64,000 nt of DNA from an uncultured Prevotellaceae bacterium (GTDB lineage: Bacteria > Bacteroidota > Bacteroidia > Bacteroidales > Bacteroidaceae): contig ONDH01000001.1 of assembly GCA_900316505.1 (NCBI GenBank), positions 98,217 through 162,216 of the forward strand, written 5' to 3'. The notes beneath the pieces are model-generated. The model was given only the letters and a program-made list of their open reading frames with translations. It was not told the DNA's origin and did no database searches. This document shows positions 34,383-42,871 of the stretch, one piece after another; the stretch's first letter is position 1; the number at the start of each line of letters is the position of its first letter. The position numbers and the translations under genes were made by a program.

Positions 34383-34455
34383 CACGGGGTGAGGGACTCG
34401 AACCCCCGACCCTCGGTTTTGGAGACCGATATTCTACCAACTAAACTAACCCCGT
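34383..34455 (-). tRNA. tRNA-Trp (CCA)
   Basis: The minus-strand sequence folds as a 73-base tRNA: acceptor ACGGGGT pairs perfectly with ACCCCGT, followed by discriminator G; T-loop GGTTCGAGT; anticodon loop CTCCAAA with anticodon CCA. CCA is not encoded at the 3' end. The gene lies 73 bases downstream of tRNA-Arg on the same strand, and both are probably cut from one transcript. Confidence 0.93.
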
Positions 34456-34528
34456 GTGCGTCGTTTGTTTGGTTTGTTTGCCTCCCCCCCTGATTTTTGA
34501 GCGTACATTCGCCCAATGTGCTGGCAGG

Positions 34529-34600
34529 TAGCTCCACCGGGAATCGAACCCGGATCTAATCTTTAGGAGAGATTTGTTCTATCCATTGAACTATGGGGCC
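34529..34600 (-). tRNA. tRNA-Arg (CCT), acceptor stem imperfect
   Basis: This 72-base minus-strand sequence has D-stem GTTC/GAAC, anticodon arm AATCT-CTCCTAA-AGATT with anticodon CCT, T-arm CCGGG/CCCGG with TTCGATT, and discriminator A. The acceptor stem GGCCCCA against TGGAGCT leaves a C4-A69 mismatch and a G1-U72 wobble. A -7 box (CAAAGGTA) at 34619-34626 lies directly upstream. The decoding arm is intact, so I call it functional with reservation. Confidence 0.85.
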
Positions 34601-34618
34601 ATCGTGGAAAAGCGGGTG

Positions 34619-34780
34619 CAAAGGTAGCGAAAAAGTGAAAAGTGACCAAAGAAAAGTGAGAAATGTTTTTTCAAGTCGGCTTGAAAAGTGAAAAAAAAGA
34701 GAATCCTCTCATTCGGATGGCTGGAAAAATTGATTTTTCACTTTTCACTTTTCACTTTTCACTTGAAATGCTTACCTTTG
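34619..34780. promoter_or_regulatory. Divergent promoters flanking inverted heptamer arrays (tRNA / nucleoside kinase)
   Basis: CAAAGGTA (34619-34626) faces the tRNAs and TACCTTTG (34773-34780) faces the kinase gene. Between them lie AAAGTGA-type heptamers (from about 34632) and, near the other end, four TTTTCAC heptamers (about 34736-34763), which are mutual reverse complements and could form a long cruciform. Confidence 0.75.
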
Positions 34781-34805
34781 TCACACAAACCTAAACCATT
34801 ACCTT

Positions 34806-35915
34806 ATGAGTACACCTATCAAAACCAATCGCAGTTCGGAAAAATTCGAAGTGAATGGCGCATATCTGAAAATCAGGGAACAATTGAAACAGGCGGTAGA
34901 GGGAAAGACGCTTGACGAAACGATTCAGTACCTCGTGAGCCGCGTAAAAGGCAAATACCTGTTCACCAAGCGACTGAAGACCGTATGTGTCTCCATCGGT
35001 ATGATGAATGCCGCCATTGACCGAGGTGAGTCGGAGAAGATTGTGAAGATATCTGAAGCCCTGCAACTGAAGGGGTTCGAATTGATTGCCGATGCCATTG
35101 CCCGCCGTGAGGGTGTCAAGGCAATCCTCATAGCAGGTCCTTCATCAAGCGGAAAGACCACTTTCAGCAAGAAACTCTGCATGGCACTGGAACAGAAGGG
35201 GATGAGTGCGAAGTGCCTCTCTTTCGATGACTACTATGTTGACCGCGAACTCACTCCTCGTGACGAAACGGGCGATTACGACTATGAACATATCAATGCC
35301 ATCAATGTGCCCCTCTTTCAGCAGCATTTCGCCCAACTGCTCAAGGGGGAGGACGTGGAACTTCCACGCTACGACTTCCCTACGGGAAAGAGCGTGCTGA
35401 GTGGCAACCGCATCCAACTTGCCGACCACACCATTCTCATCATGGAAGGTATTCATGCCCTCAATCCTCTTCTCACGGGTGGCATCCCCGAAGAAAACAT
35501 CTTCCGCATCTACATTTCAGGACTGACAGTTGCAAAGAACGATGATGGCACCTACTACGGCACCACCGACAACCGTCTCATTCGCCGCATGGTGCGCGAC
35601 GCCCAATTCCGCAACACCACAGCCTCTGAAACCCTTGCACGTTGGCCTTCCGTGCGTCGGGGAGAAGAACGCTGGATTACTCCTTACCAGCAGAATGCCG
35701 ATGTGAATTTCTGCACAGCATTCCAGTATGAACTTGCCGTGCTCAAGGAAAAAGCACTTCCGCTTCTAAAGGAAGTGCCTGCAGATGATCCTTACCGTCA
35801 AGAAGCCGAACGCCTGATGTGGGTGTTGAACCGTTTCCACACCATTCCGCTCGACCTTCTGCCCCCTCATTCCCTGCTTCGCGAGTTCATGGGCGGCAGT
35901 GCATTTGAATACTAA
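34806..35915 (+). CDS. uridine kinase-like nucleoside kinase
   Basis: This 369-residue P-loop kinase has Walker A AGPSSSGKTTFSKKL near residue 115, then CLSFDDYYVDR and LPRYDFPTGK typical of uridine/phosphoribulokinase-family enzymes, and IMEGIHALNP. The first about 100 residues are a helical extension. Bacteroidetes homologues I recall are near 550 residues with an N-terminal TGS-type domain, which appears to be missing or shortened here. The ATG at 34806 lies 25 bases after a -7 box, so this short form is probably genuine. The substrate is not provable from sequence. Confidence 0.85.
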   Translation: MSTPIKTNRSSEKFEVNGAYLKIREQLKQAVEGKTLDETIQYLVSRVKGKYLFTKRLKTVCVSIGMMNAAIDRGESEKIVKISEALQLKGFELIADAIARREGVKAILIAGPSSSGKTTFSKKLCMALEQKGMSAKCLSFDDYYVDRELTPRDETGDYDYEHINAINVPLFQQHFAQLLKGEDVELPRYDFPTGKSVLSGNRIQLADHTILIMEGIHALNPLLTGGIPEENIFRIYISGLTVAKNDDGTYYGTTDNRLIRRMVRDAQFRNTTASETLARWPSVRRGEERWITPYQQNADVNFCTAFQYELAVLKEKALPLLKEVPADDPYRQEAERLMWVLNRFHTIPLDLLPPHSLLREFMGGSAFEY

Positions 35916-35925
35916 GCTCTCCTCG

Positions 35926-36783
35926 TCAGGACAAACGTTTGATGTGTCGCTGGCAACCTACGTAAATCAGTAACAGGATGTTCATCATCAAGGCATAGAT
36001 GATAGCGGGAATGGCAATCACTTCGTTGTTGAAAACAAGGGGACTGCATGCCACGGTGATGGCTTGTGCTGCATTCTGCATACCCACCTCGATGACGATG
36101 GTGCGACGTTCTGCTCCTGTCAGTCGGAAGATGAAAGATAACAACGAACCGCTGCTCATCGCAAGGAGGATGAGCACCGTGATGCAAAGTCCGAGAGAAG
36201 GAAATTCCTCCACGATGGTCTCTTTATGCTGAAGGAAAAACACTGTGGCAAGGAGAATGAGCGCCGGGAAAGCAGCACGTTTCAACACGTTGTGAATGCG
36301 GTTGGCTGCCGATGTCCATTTCATGCCCACACCCACTCCGATGAGGATGGGTACAGCCATCAACACCAAGTTCTGCATGAGCAGGTTGCCCACTGGCAGA
36401 TGCACGTCAGCACCTGTGCCGATAGAGGCAGTAACCCATGCCATGATGAGCGGAACGGTGAAGAGGGTGATGATGGAACTGCATGCCGTCAGTGTGACGG
36501 AGAGTGCCACATCGCCTCGTGCCAGCATGGAGAACACATTGCTCGAACTACCGCCAGGACTGCAGGCAATGAGCATGATGCCCAAGAAAAAGAAAGGGTT
36601 GAGGTGAAAAATGGTACCTACTCCCCAAGCAATAAGGGGCAGCAGGACAATTTGTCCGATCACTCCTGCCAACACGGGCAGGGGACGTTGCAGAATCAAC
36701 TGGAAATCGTGTGGACGCAATGTAAGACCGAGGTCAAACATCAGCAGCGTCAGAATGGGAAGAACAATAAATATGGTGTTCAT
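35926..36783 (-). CDS. bile acid:sodium symporter family (SBF/BASS) transporter
   Basis: This 285-residue protein has nine or ten hydrophobic segments. The family motifs FDLGLTL near the N-terminus and MLIACSPGGSSSNVFSMLARGDVALSV are present; in BASS transporters this region forms the crossover motif with sodium sites. Substrates in bacteria range from bile acids to organic anions, so only family membership is claimed. It is convergent with the kinase gene (10 bases) and downstream of dgt, with a heptamer array in the dgt-transporter gap. Confidence 0.9.
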   Translation of the reverse strand: MNTIFIVLPILTLLMFDLGLTLRPHDFQLILQRPLPVLAGVIGQIVLLPLIAWGVGTIFHLNPFFFLGIMLIACSPGGSSSNVFSMLARGDVALSVTLTACSSIITLFTVPLIMAWVTASIGTGADVHLPVGNLLMQNLVLMAVPILIGVGVGMKWTSAANRIHNVLKRAAFPALILLATVFFLQHKETIVEEFPSLGLCITVLILLAMSSGSLLSFIFRLTGAERRTIVIEVGMQNAAQAITVACSPLVFNNEVIAIPAIIYALMMNILLLIYVGCQRHIKRLS

Positions 36784-36808
36784 CTTGTAGTATAATTTCT
36801 CTACACTA

Positions 36809-36877
36809 TCAATTATGCATTATGCATTAAGCATTATGAATTATAATTAAGCATTATGCATTATGAATTATGCATTA
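36809..36877 (+). repeat. Heptamer array (TGCATTA family) at the dgt 3' end
   Basis: Ten units close to TGCATTA (variants TCAATTA, AGCATTA, TGAATTA and one six-base unit) run up to 2 bases before the dgt stop codon. Like the arrays at lepB and DUF4292, it fills the spacer at a gene end. Confidence 0.85.
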
Positions 36878-36879
36878 AC

Positions 36880-38193
36880 TTAAATCATCGGCAGGCTCTC
36901 GCCATTAATCTTTCTATAAAGGTCGAGGGCAAACACATCAGTCATGCCCGACAAATAGTCAAGCACCGCCATGATGCGCACATAAGTGTCAAGGCTATCC
37001 ACCTCATACTGAGAGGACACGCGGTCAAGCAACAAACGGCTGTAGGCATGTTGAGGGTTCATCACCGCATGGATGAAGAGTCCCATGAGGGTGTAGATGA
37101 TTTTATAACCTGCCAGTTCCGTGTCCACCACATCACGGCTGCGGTAGATGCGGCTATGCGCCACCTTCATACAGGCTTCGTAGGCATCGTGTATCAGTGG
37201 ACAGGCATGGTGGATGAGCGATTTCTCGAAAGTGCCATTGAGGATGGCATCTTCATTTTCCACAAACACACGCACGCACTCTTTCTCCAATTCACCGATG
37301 GCGCAAGAGCGAAAATACACCACCTGCTCATTCAGGTCGGTGGTGCCCGATGCACGTTCGATGATATGTTCCCGTCGTTCAGGCGAAACAAAGCCCAGCA
37401 TAAGGTTGCGCGTCTCCTCGAAAGAGAGAATCTTGAGTTTGTGAGCGTCCTCTATGTCCATGATTTCGTAGCAGATGTCATCGGCAGCCTCTACAAGATA
37501 GGCGAGGGGGTGCCGATGCCACCCTGTTGCTGAACGCTCGATGCCGAGTTCGGTGGCAATGCGCTCATAAAGAGGTTGTTCCTGCGTGAAATAGCCAAAC
37601 TTCTGTTTGGTTGCCTCGATGGCAGGAAAAGGATACTTCACGATGCTGGCGAGGGTGGAATAAGTAAGTACGAAACCGCCCACACGGCGTCCCTTGAACT
37701 GATGAGTCAAGAGGCGGAAAGCGTTGGCATTGCCGTCAAAGTGGGTGATGTCAGCCCATTGCTCGGCTGTGAGTTGACCTTTGTATTTGATGCCTTCACC
37801 CTCGCTGAAATACGAGGCGATGGCGCGTTCGCCAGAGTGTCCGAAAGGAGGGTTGCCCATGTCGTGAGCCAGACAAGCCGCGCTGACGATGGAGCCAATT
37901 TCACAGAACAGCGTGCCTGTCAGTTCGGGATGCCGCTCCACGAGTTTGTGAGCCACATCATCGCCCAAACTGCGCCCCACACTTGCCACCTCCAGCGAGT
38001 GGGTCAGTCGGTTGTGTACAAACACACTGCCAGGCAAGGGGAACACTTGCGTCTTGTTCTGCATGCGGCGGAAAGGGGCAGAGAAGATGAGGCGGTCATA
38101 GTCACGCTTAAACTCTGTGCGGTCATCTTTTCGGTGCACGTGCAGGTCTTCCTGCCCCAGCCGTTTATTTGAAATCAATTGTAGCCAATTCAT
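36880..38193 (-). CDS. dgt: deoxyguanosinetriphosphate triphosphohydrolase
   Basis: This 437-residue HD-domain hydrolase has RDYDRLIFSAPFRRMQNKTQV at the N-terminus, HNRLTHSLEVASVGR with the first metal histidine, and AHDMGNPPFGHSGE with the His-Asp pair. It splits dGTP (or other dNTPs) to deoxynucleoside and triphosphate, adjusting nucleotide pools. It diverges from dut, another pool-control enzyme; the two genes share a 154-base promoter region with heptamer repeats. Start ATG 38193 gives a leader of about 40 bases after the -7 box CAAAGGTA at 38239. Confidence 0.95.
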   Translation of the reverse strand: MNWLQLISNKRLGQEDLHVHRKDDRTEFKRDYDRLIFSAPFRRMQNKTQVFPLPGSVFVHNRLTHSLEVASVGRSLGDDVAHKLVERHPELTGTLFCEIGSIVSAACLAHDMGNPPFGHSGERAIASYFSEGEGIKYKGQLTAEQWADITHFDGNANAFRLLTHQFKGRRVGGFVLTYSTLASIVKYPFPAIEATKQKFGYFTQEQPLYERIATELGIERSATGWHRHPLAYLVEAADDICYEIMDIEDAHKLKILSFEETRNLMLGFVSPERREHIIERASGTTDLNEQVVYFRSCAIGELEKECVRVFVENEDAILNGTFEKSLIHHACPLIHDAYEACMKVAHSRIYRSRDVVDTELAGYKIIYTLMGLFIHAVMNPQHAYSRLLLDRVSSQYEVDSLDTYVRIMAVLDYLSGMTDVFALDLYRKINGESLPMI

Positions 38194-38238
38194 TCTTCAA
38201 TAATGAGGAATTTAGAATGTGAAATTAGGAATGGAATG

Positions 38239-38329
38239 CAAAGGTAGTGAATAAATGGGAAATGAAACAATCCAAATGGTAAAAATTCCTAATTCCTAAT
38301 TCCTAATTCCCAATTATTCATTACCTTTG
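38239..38329. promoter_or_regulatory. Divergent dgt/dut promoters around ATTCCTA heptamers
   Basis: CAAAGGTA (38239-38246) faces dgt and TACCTTTG (38322-38329) faces dut. Three ATTCCTA heptamers plus one ATTCCCA (about 38285-38312) cover the upstream promoter region of dut, and AATTAGGAAT on the other side is their inverse. Confidence 0.75.
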
Positions 38330-38347
38330 CATCAAAATTTGACAACT

Positions 38348-38782
38348 ATGGAAGTGAAAATCATCAACAAGTCTCATCATCCACTGCCAGCCTATGCCAC
38401 TCCACAGTCGGCAGGCATGGATTTGCGTGCCAATCTCGATGCGCCCGTCACGTTGGCTCCTTTGGCACGCACTTTGGTGCCCACAGGTCTTTTCATGGCA
38501 TTGCCAGCCGGTTATGAGGCACAGGTGCGCCCCCGTTCAGGCTTGGCTATCAAGAAGGGTATCACCGTGCTCAACACGCCTGGCACCATCGATGCAGATT
38601 ATCGCGGTGAAGTGTGTGTCATCTTGGTCAACCTCTCCAACGAGCCTTTCGTCATCAACGATGGCGAGCGCATTGCACAGATGGTCATTGCCAAGCACGA
38701 ACAGCCCCAACTGATTGAGGTGGAGGTGCTGGATGAGACAGAGCGCGGTGCTGGAGGTTTCGGACATAGCGGAACCAAGTGA
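38348..38782 (+). CDS. dut: dUTP diphosphatase
   Basis: This 144-residue protein has the usual trimeric dUTPase length, with motif 1 SAGMDLRAN, motif 2 RPRSGLAIK, motif 3 [11 protein letters not shown], motif 4 ERIAQMVI and C-terminal arm motif 5 [10 protein letters not shown]. It removes dUTP and supplies dUMP. The frame extends to 38327, but the -7 box ends at 38329, so ATG 38348 is the start. It opens a run dut-TPR-DUF4292-envC. Confidence 0.97.
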   Translation: MEVKIINKSHHPLPAYATPQSAGMDLRANLDAPVTLAPLARTLVPTGLFMALPAGYEAQVRPRSGLAIKKGITVLNTPGTIDADYRGEVCVILVNLSNEPFVINDGERIAQMVIAKHEQPQLIEVEVLDETERGAGGFGHSGTK

Positions 38783-38832
38783 TTTCCATTTGACAAATTA
38801 CAATGTACAATTTGACCATTTAGGTTAACGCA

Positions 38833-40458
38833 ATGCAGGCACTGAATAGGATCATATTATTGGGGGTTTTGAGCATGTCTTTCTTCGTCGCTTCGGCACA
38901 ACAGACGAAGTTCGACTACATCTTTCAGGAGGCTCTACGTCAGAAACTTGCCAACAAGTACGATGCTGCCATCGACCTGTTTGATTATTGCCGTCAGCTG
39001 GACCCTTCTTCTGGAGCTGTTCTGTACGAACTGTCCGAACTCTATCGTTATGTGAAGAACGACAGCCTTGCCATTCATGCCTTGGAGGATGCTTGCAAGC
39101 TTTACCCCAAGAACTATTGGTACAAGAACAGGCTCGTGGCGCTCTATCTGGAGAGTCGTCGTACGGATGAGGCTTTGAAAACTGCGGAGGAAATGGCACG
39201 TCTCTTCCCTGAGAAGGAAGAGGTGCTGTGGATGTTGCATGATCTTTACGAAAGCAAGAACGACTATGCCAACATGGTGAAGGTGTTGGACAAGATAGAA
39301 GTGAAGGAGGGTAAGAGTGAAAAACGCTCCATGGAGAAGTTTCGCCTTTTCCTGCAGATGAACGACGAGAAACGTGCCTTCGAGGAAATGGAGAACTTGG
39401 CAGACGAATACCCTAACGACCTCCGCTATCAGGTGGTCATCGGTGACCTCTATCTTGATGCTGGCAAAAAGGAAGAAGCCTTGAAGCAGTATAAGATGGT
39501 GGAGACACAAGATTCCACCAATATGACGCTCCTGCTCTCAATGGCAAATTTCTATCATCAGGAAGGCGATGAGGTACGCTATCAGGAATACATCTCTAAA
39601 GTTTTGACTCACAAAGATGTTGATGATGTTACGAGGGTGAGAATGTTGGGAGTGCTGGTGCGTGAGAATTTGGATACCCATGCAGACTCCACTTATTTGC
39701 TTGCCCTCTTCGACAAGGTTCTACAAGAACCACAGGAACATGCAGACATCCTCGAACTCAAAGTGCGCTATATGGTCACCAAGAATATGCCCATCTCAGA
39801 GGTGAAGCCCGTTTTGCACCAGATGCTCGACATAGACCCTGAAAACGATATGGCTCGCCACATGTTGCTTAAATATGCTGTTGAGGAAAATGATCATCAG
39901 AGCATTGTGAACATCTGCAAGCCTGCTGTTGAATACAATGCTGATTCTCCAGTGTTTTATTTCTATATGGGCGTGGAGTACTACCTAATTGACGAGAAAG
40001 AGAAGTCCATGGATGCTTTACGTTCTGGACTCAACCGCGTGGAGAATGAGATGGACGAAGAGAATCGGTTTAAAATCCGTACCCACTCGTATGCCCTTCT
40101 CGGTGACATCTACCATCAGCTCGGACAAGACGATAAGGCATTTCAGGCATACGATTCCTGCTTGATATATAATAAAAACGATGCGATGGTGCTCAACAAC
40201 TACGCCTACTATCTCTCCCTTAAGAAGAAAGACCTTCAGCGAGCCGAGGAGATGAGCCGTCTTTCCAACGAACTGGAACCCGACAATGCCACCTATCTCG
40301 ACACCTATGCATGGGTGCTCTTCCAGCAGAAGCGCTACGACGAAGCCAAGCAATACATGGACAAGGTCGTGGAACTCATGGAGCGTGACGGCGAGGAGAT
40401 GAGCGACGACGTGCAAGACCATATCAAGCAAATCAACAAAAAAGCCAAGAAAAAATAG
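38833..40458 (+). CDS. exported tetratricopeptide-repeat protein
   Basis: This 541-residue protein has a signal peptide (LLGVLSMSFFVASAQQ) and then TPR helical repeats through most of its length: ALRQKLANKYDAAIDLFDYCRQLDPSS, SLAIHALEDACKLYPKNYWY, KKEEALKQYKMVETQDSTN, DKAFQAYDSCLIYNKND and RAEEMSRLSNELEPDN. It is probably a periplasmic scaffold. The order dut-TPR-DUF4292-envC recurs in Bacteroidales, which points to an envelope role; the DUF4292 gene starts 10 bases after this stop. Confidence 0.9.
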   Translation: MQALNRIILLGVLSMSFFVASAQQTKFDYIFQEALRQKLANKYDAAIDLFDYCRQLDPSSGAVLYELSELYRYVKNDSLAIHALEDACKLYPKNYWYKNRLVALYLESRRTDEALKTAEEMARLFPEKEEVLWMLHDLYESKNDYANMVKVLDKIEVKEGKSEKRSMEKFRLFLQMNDEKRAFEEMENLADEYPNDLRYQVVIGDLYLDAGKKEEALKQYKMVETQDSTNMTLLLSMANFYHQEGDEVRYQEYISKVLTHKDVDDVTRVRMLGVLVRENLDTHADSTYLLALFDKVLQEPQEHADILELKVRYMVTKNMPISEVKPVLHQMLDIDPENDMARHMLLKYAVEENDHQSIVNICKPAVEYNADSPVFYFYMGVEYYLIDEKEKSMDALRSGLNRVENEMDEENRFKIRTHSYALLGDIYHQLGQDDKAFQAYDSCLIYNKNDAMVLNNYAYYLSLKKKDLQRAEEMSRLSNELEPDNATYLDTYAWVLFQQKRYDEAKQYMDKVVELMERDGEEMSDDVQDHIKQINKKAKKK

Positions 40459-40467
40459 TCCATACAA

Positions 40468-41148
40468 ATGATGAATAAGATGCTCAAGACATTCACCCAG
40501 CGCATGGGCTGGTTTTCACTTTTCTCTTTCCTTTTGGTGCTGACGTTGGCATCTTGCCATTCCAGCAAGAAAGCCATGAAAGACAAGAGTGACAAGACCA
40601 AGCCCACCACCACAATCACCACTCCGACGACTTCCACCAAGAAGCCCGACCGTCAAGAACCCGACCTCAACAAGATGAAGGTGGCAGTGGGTACCAATTT
40701 CACCTCCAAGGTGCGTGTCACCATTACGCAGGAAGGTAAGGATGTCACCACAAACGGGAACCTTCGCATGCGCTATGGAGATGTCATCCAGCTCACCCTT
40801 GTCGATCCCGTATTGGGCATTGCCGAGATTGGACGTCTCGAACTCTCACCCGATAAGGTGCTCATCATTGACCGTGTCAACAAGCGCTATGTCGATACCA
40901 ACTACGAGGAGTTCTCTGCCCTGAAAAGCCGCAACATCGACTTCAACACCATTCAGGAATTCTTCTGGCAAGAGGCGAAGAAAGGCGACAAATTTGCCTA
41001 CACCATCCCTGCCAAGAAAGACATAAAACTTGATCTCCGACTTTCCAACAAGGGCAACAATGCCAATTGGGAAACCCATACCACAGTGTCGGGCAAATAT
41101 ACCAAGACCGATGCGAACAAACTCTTCGGAAGCATTGTAGGAAATTGA
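40468..41148 (+). CDS. DUF4292 lipoprotein (LolA/LolB-like fold)
   Basis: This 226-residue lipoprotein has lipobox LTLASC (Cys30 from ATG 40468) and a Thr/Lys-rich linker. A beta-rich domain follows, with FTSKVRVTITQEGKDVTTNGNLRMRYGDVIQLTLVDPVLGIAEIGRLELSPDKVLIIDRVNKRYV, typical of DUF4292. That family resembles LolA/LolB, the carriers of lipoproteins to the outer membrane, so a lipid- or lipoprotein-handling role is plausible. Starts at ATG 40468, 40471 or 40480 cannot be separated. The stop codon lies within the first unit of a heptamer array. Confidence 0.88.
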   Translation: MMNKMLKTFTQRMGWFSLFSFLLVLTLASCHSSKKAMKDKSDKTKPTTTITTPTTSTKKPDRQEPDLNKMKVAVGTNFTSKVRVTITQEGKDVTTNGNLRMRYGDVIQLTLVDPVLGIAEIGRLELSPDKVLIIDRVNKRYVDTNYEEFSALKSRNIDFNTIQEFFWQEAKKGDKFAYTIPAKKDIKLDLRLSNKGNNANWETHTTVSGKYTKTDANKLFGSIVGN

Positions 41149-41179
41149 GGATTGATAATTGAGAATTAGAAATTCATAA
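41145..41179 (+). repeat. Heptamer array between DUF4292 and envC
   Basis: Five 7-mers, TTGAGGA, TTGATAA, TTGAGAA, TTAGAAA and TTCATAA, exactly span from the DUF4292 stop codon to just before the envC start. The gene boundary is therefore made of the array. Confidence 0.85.
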
Positions 41180-41182
41180 TTG

Positions 41183-42751
41183 ATGCGGGCTGTAGGTAGG
41201 ATATTATTACTTTTAGTGTTGAGTGTTTCACTTCTCACTCCCTCGTGGGGACAGAGCAAGGGAAAGACTTCCACTGCCACGAAGCGAACTGCCACGAAGA
41301 CGACAACCACTAAAAAGACCGCCACACAGCAAAAGAAACAGCAGAAGCCCGTTGACAAGAAAACACAACTCCGCAACGAGAAAGCCGCTGCGGAGAAAGC
41401 ACGTCAGCAGTCACAGGCACAACTTGCCCAACTCAATAAGAATGTCAAGGCAAGTCTTGACAGCGTGCTGGTGCTTGACCATCAGATAGGCAGGCAACAG
41501 CAATCCATCGACAGCCTCAACCGCGACATCGTGTCGCTCAATGCCACCATCGACACCCTCAACGCCCAAGTCGTCAAGTTGCAGAAGGAACTCGAGGTCA
41601 AGAAGAAGCGCTATGCCAAGGCAATGGTCTATATGCGCAAGAACCGCTCTGTGCAGAACAAGCTCATGTTCATCTTCTCGGCCGACAATTTCACCCAGAT
41701 GGTGCGCCGCATGCGCTACATGCAGGAGTACTCCACCTTCCAGAAGGCACAAGGCGAACTCCTGAAGGAGAAGCAGCAGGAGGTCAAGGCAAAGCAGAAC
41801 GAACTTCTGTCAGCCAAGACTCAGAAAGAACAGAACCTGCAAGCGGTCGAGCAGAAGAAGAAATCCCTGCAGGGCATGAAGGAAAGCGCACAGACACAAG
41901 TCGCCTTCCTCAACAAGAACATCGCCACCGTGCAGCAGCAGATACAGGACTACAAGAAGAAGGAACAAGCCCTCAATGCCGAGATTGACCGCATCATCCA
42001 AGCCGAGATAGAGGCTCAGCGACGTGCCGAAGCAGAGCGTAAGCGCAAGGCAGAGGAAGCCCGAAAGAAAGCCGAAGCGGAGGCACGCGAGAAAGCCCGC
42101 AAACTGGCAGAAGCTAAAGCAGCCGCTGAGAAAGCTCGTAAGGCTGCTGAAGCTGCTGAAGCCGCCAAACGTGCTGCTAAGACTGCTGCCGAGAAGGAAG
42201 CTGCCCGCAAGGCTGCTGAGAAGGCAAATGCTGATGCCAAGGCTGCCGATGCCAATGTGAAGGTGGCAGCTAAGGAAGAGAAGGTGGAACGTGAGAAATA
42301 CGAGGCATGGAAGAGCAACGATGCTGGTGCTGATGCCAAACTCTCCAACAACTTCGCAGGCAACAAAGGTCGTCTTCCTATGCCTATCACAGGCAGTTAC
42401 AGCGTGGTGGGCCACTACGGCAACTACTCCGTGGCAGGACTCCGCAACGTCACCCTCGACAACAAGGGCATCGACATCCGTGGTCAGCAAGGTTGTGCCG
42501 CCCGTGCCGTCTTCAATGGCACTGTCAGCTCCGTCTTCCAGTATGGCGGCTCCTACATCGTCATGCTCCGTCACGGCTCCTACATTTCCGTTTATTCAGG
42601 TCTCTCTTCTGTATCTGTCCGCAAAGGTCAGACCGTCAAGACCAAAGACACCCTCGGAGCCATCGGACAAGACTCTGATGGACGCTACATCCTCCACTTC
42701 CAACTCCGTCAGGAAAGTGCTCGCCTCAACCCTGAACAATGGGTGAGGTAA
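41183..42751 (+). CDS. envC: EnvC-like murein hydrolase activator with degenerate LytM domain
   Basis: This 522-residue protein has a signal peptide (LLLLVLSVSLLTPSWG), a Thr/Lys-rich stretch and long coiled coils (about 60-260). An Ala/Lys/Glu-rich helix (about 270-375, AEAARKAAEKANADAKAAD) and a C-terminal M23/LytM domain (about 395-522) follow. The LytM zinc ligands are not kept (GIDIRG where HxxxD is expected, YILHFQL for HxH), as in EnvC, which activates amidases rather than cutting peptidoglycan. ATG 41183 is preferred over the TTG at 41180. The last 206 bases recur at 43998-44203. Confidence 0.9.
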   Translation: MRAVGRILLLLVLSVSLLTPSWGQSKGKTSTATKRTATKTTTTKKTATQQKKQQKPVDKKTQLRNEKAAAEKARQQSQAQLAQLNKNVKASLDSVLVLDHQIGRQQQSIDSLNRDIVSLNATIDTLNAQVVKLQKELEVKKKRYAKAMVYMRKNRSVQNKLMFIFSADNFTQMVRRMRYMQEYSTFQKAQGELLKEKQQEVKAKQNELLSAKTQKEQNLQAVEQKKKSLQGMKESAQTQVAFLNKNIATVQQQIQDYKKKEQALNAEIDRIIQAEIEAQRRAEAERKRKAEEARKKAEAEAREKARKLAEAKAAAEKARKAAEAAEAAKRAAKTAAEKEAARKAAEKANADAKAADANVKVAAKEEKVEREKYEAWKSNDAGADAKLSNNFAGNKGRLPMPITGSYSVVGHYGNYSVAGLRNVTLDNKGIDIRGQQGCAARAVFNGTVSSVFQYGGSYIVMLRHGSYISVYSGLSSVSVRKGQTVKTKDTLGAIGQDSDGRYILHFQLRQESARLNPEQWVR

Positions 42752-42763
42752 CTTGATTGACAG
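42546..42763 (+). repeat. 218-bp direct repeat, copy 1 (3' end of envC)
   Basis: This segment is repeated at 43998-44215 with 207 of 218 bases identical and no gaps. The ten coding differences are all third-position transitions that leave the protein unchanged; the eleventh lies just after the stop codon. The two copies flank the acyltransferase gene. Confidence 0.95.
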
Positions 42764-42834
42764 ATGATGTGAGGTCTATGCCCCCTTTTTTCATTCTTTT
42801 TTATTATAATAAAGATTTTTCAGAAAAATAGAAT

Positions 42835-42842
42835 TACTTTTG
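42835..42842 (+). promoter_or_regulatory. -7 box of the acyltransferase gene
   Basis: TACTTTTG within an AT-rich stretch, 29 bases before the start codon, gives the inserted gene its own promoter. Confidence 0.6.
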
Positions 42843-42871
42843 TACTCTATAACAAAAACTATGTAATAGTT

